Shown one piece after another: positions 7,258 through 7,672 of a stretch of DNA of 7,672 bases. Origin of the DNA: Chloroflexota bacterium (GTDB lineage: Bacteria; Chloroflexota; Dehalococcoidia; SM23-28-2; RBG-16-64-32); the NCBI GenBank assembly GCA_022563285.1, contig JADFNQ010000056.1, forward strand, positions 1 through 7,672, given 5' to 3'. The position numbers and the translations under genes were made by a program. Below the pieces are notes generated by a model. That model ran no database searches. It saw only the letters and a list, made by a program, of their open reading frames with translations, and was not told where the DNA came from. Position 1 is the stretch's first letter; each line of letters begins with the position of its first letter.

Positions 7258-7284
7258 GCGGCTAGTGCTCGGACGATGAGCCGC
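7258..7284 (+). promoter_or_regulatory. Leader inverted repeat before the last gene
   Basis: GCGGCT (7258-7263) and AGCCGC (7279-7284) form a perfect 6-bp stem with a 15-base loop, ending 25 bp before the start codon at 7310 and just upstream of the ribosome site GGGGGAG (7298-7304). It could shape translation start of that gene. I see no convincing promoter in the gap 7084-7309, so the gene may be read through from gmd. Confidence 0.25.
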
Positions 7285-7309
7285 TCTGCTACCGAGAAGG
7301 GGGAGCTAC

Positions 7310-7672
7310 ATGGCTAACGGGGCCGTCCGACAGTTAATGCGTCGCCTGATCCCGCGAAGGGTGCGCTGGCTGGCCAGGGCAGCCTTTAGGCGGATCACTG
7401 GACTCTACTACCGGGACCTCACCGATCGCCTGGTCTTTGACATACGGCACTATAACGAGACTCAAGGAGATGTACTAGAACTGATCCTCCGTCGCCTACG
7501 GGTGTCTCAAGAGGAAGTAGCTGCACACCTTCATACAGTGGAAGAGCAGACAGCTACTCAGATCCACACCATGGAGGAGCTGGTAACTTCTCGCCTGAGT
7601 ACACTGGAGGAGCATCTGCATGTGGCGCAAGACGAGGTAGCTGCGCGCTTGAGCACCCTGGAGGAGCAGGTG
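7310..7672 (+). CDS. Unidentified protein with basic N-terminus and long coiled coil (runs off the right edge)
   Basis: The ATG at 7310 follows a strong ribosome site, GGGGGAG (7298-7304), and an in-frame TGA at 7277-7279 bounds it upstream. The frame stays open for 121 codons to the edge. Residues 1-30 are very rich in arginine with interspersed hydrophobic residues (RRLIPRRVRWLARAAFRR), suggesting an amphipathic helix that may lie on the membrane or bind acidic lipids. Residues 31-60 contain YYRDLTDRLVFDIRHYNE. From about 65 on the protein is a charged helix with repeated T-(V/M/L)-E-E units at 76, 87, 98 and 116, a long coiled coil. The catalytic part, if any, is beyond the window. In polysaccharide clusters such N-termini often precede glycosyltransferase or methyltransferase domains, and some coiled coils there serve chain-length control, so either is possible. 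I do not recognise the family. It lies 226 bp after gmd in the same direction. Confidence 0.8.
   Translation, partial: MANGAVRQLMRRLIPRRVRWLARAAFRRITGLYYRDLTDRLVFDIRHYNETQGDVLELILRRLRVSQEEVAAHLHTVEEQTATQIHTMEELVTSRLSTLEEHLHVAQDEVAARLSTLEEQV

Overview
The window is part of a bacterial surface-polysaccharide (O-antigen, exopolysaccharide or cell-wall glycan) biosynthesis cluster. It holds a family 2 glycosyltransferase cut by the left edge (minus strand), a two-domain glycosyltransferase fusion, a multi-pass GT-C-like membrane protein, the frameshifted remnant of a YfhO-like membrane protein, a GDP-mannose 4,6-dehydratase (gmd), and the N-terminus of a coiled-coil protein cut by the right edge. 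The DNA is moderately GC-rich. The style of the proteins (GT4-GT2 fusion, large GT-C and YfhO-like membrane proteins, a Gmd of 336 residues) would fit Chloroflexota, Actinomycetota or a related environmental lineage. This is inference: no rRNA or other phylogenetic marker is present.

Layout: 1-553 (minus) is the start of a GT2 enzyme that diverges from everything else. 554-856 is a divergent intergenic region with three short inverted repeats and only weak promoter candidates. 857-3187 is the GT4+GT2 fusion, 3282-5351 the GT-C-like membrane protein, and about 5372-5901 the pseudogene. A good sigma70-type promoter (5933-5961) and two small hairpins precede gmd (6073-7083). A GC-rich hairpin and a longer inverted repeat follow gmd, and from 7310 an unidentified protein with a basic N-terminus and an 11-residue-periodic coiled coil runs off the window.

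How the genes may work together: Gmd makes GDP-4-keto-6-deoxy-mannose, the precursor of GDP-L-fucose, GDP-D-rhamnose and related deoxysugars. The soluble glycosyltransferases would transfer sugars to a lipid-linked acceptor on the cytoplasmic face. The GT-C-like protein would act on the outer face with a polyprenyl-phosphate sugar. Specific donors and acceptors cannot be read from the sequence.

I found no mobile element, CRISPR array, tRNA or rRNA, and no clearly new system. The most notable points are the decayed YfhO-like gene, the fused glycosyltransferase with its own coiled coil, and the hendecad-type coiled coil at the right edge.
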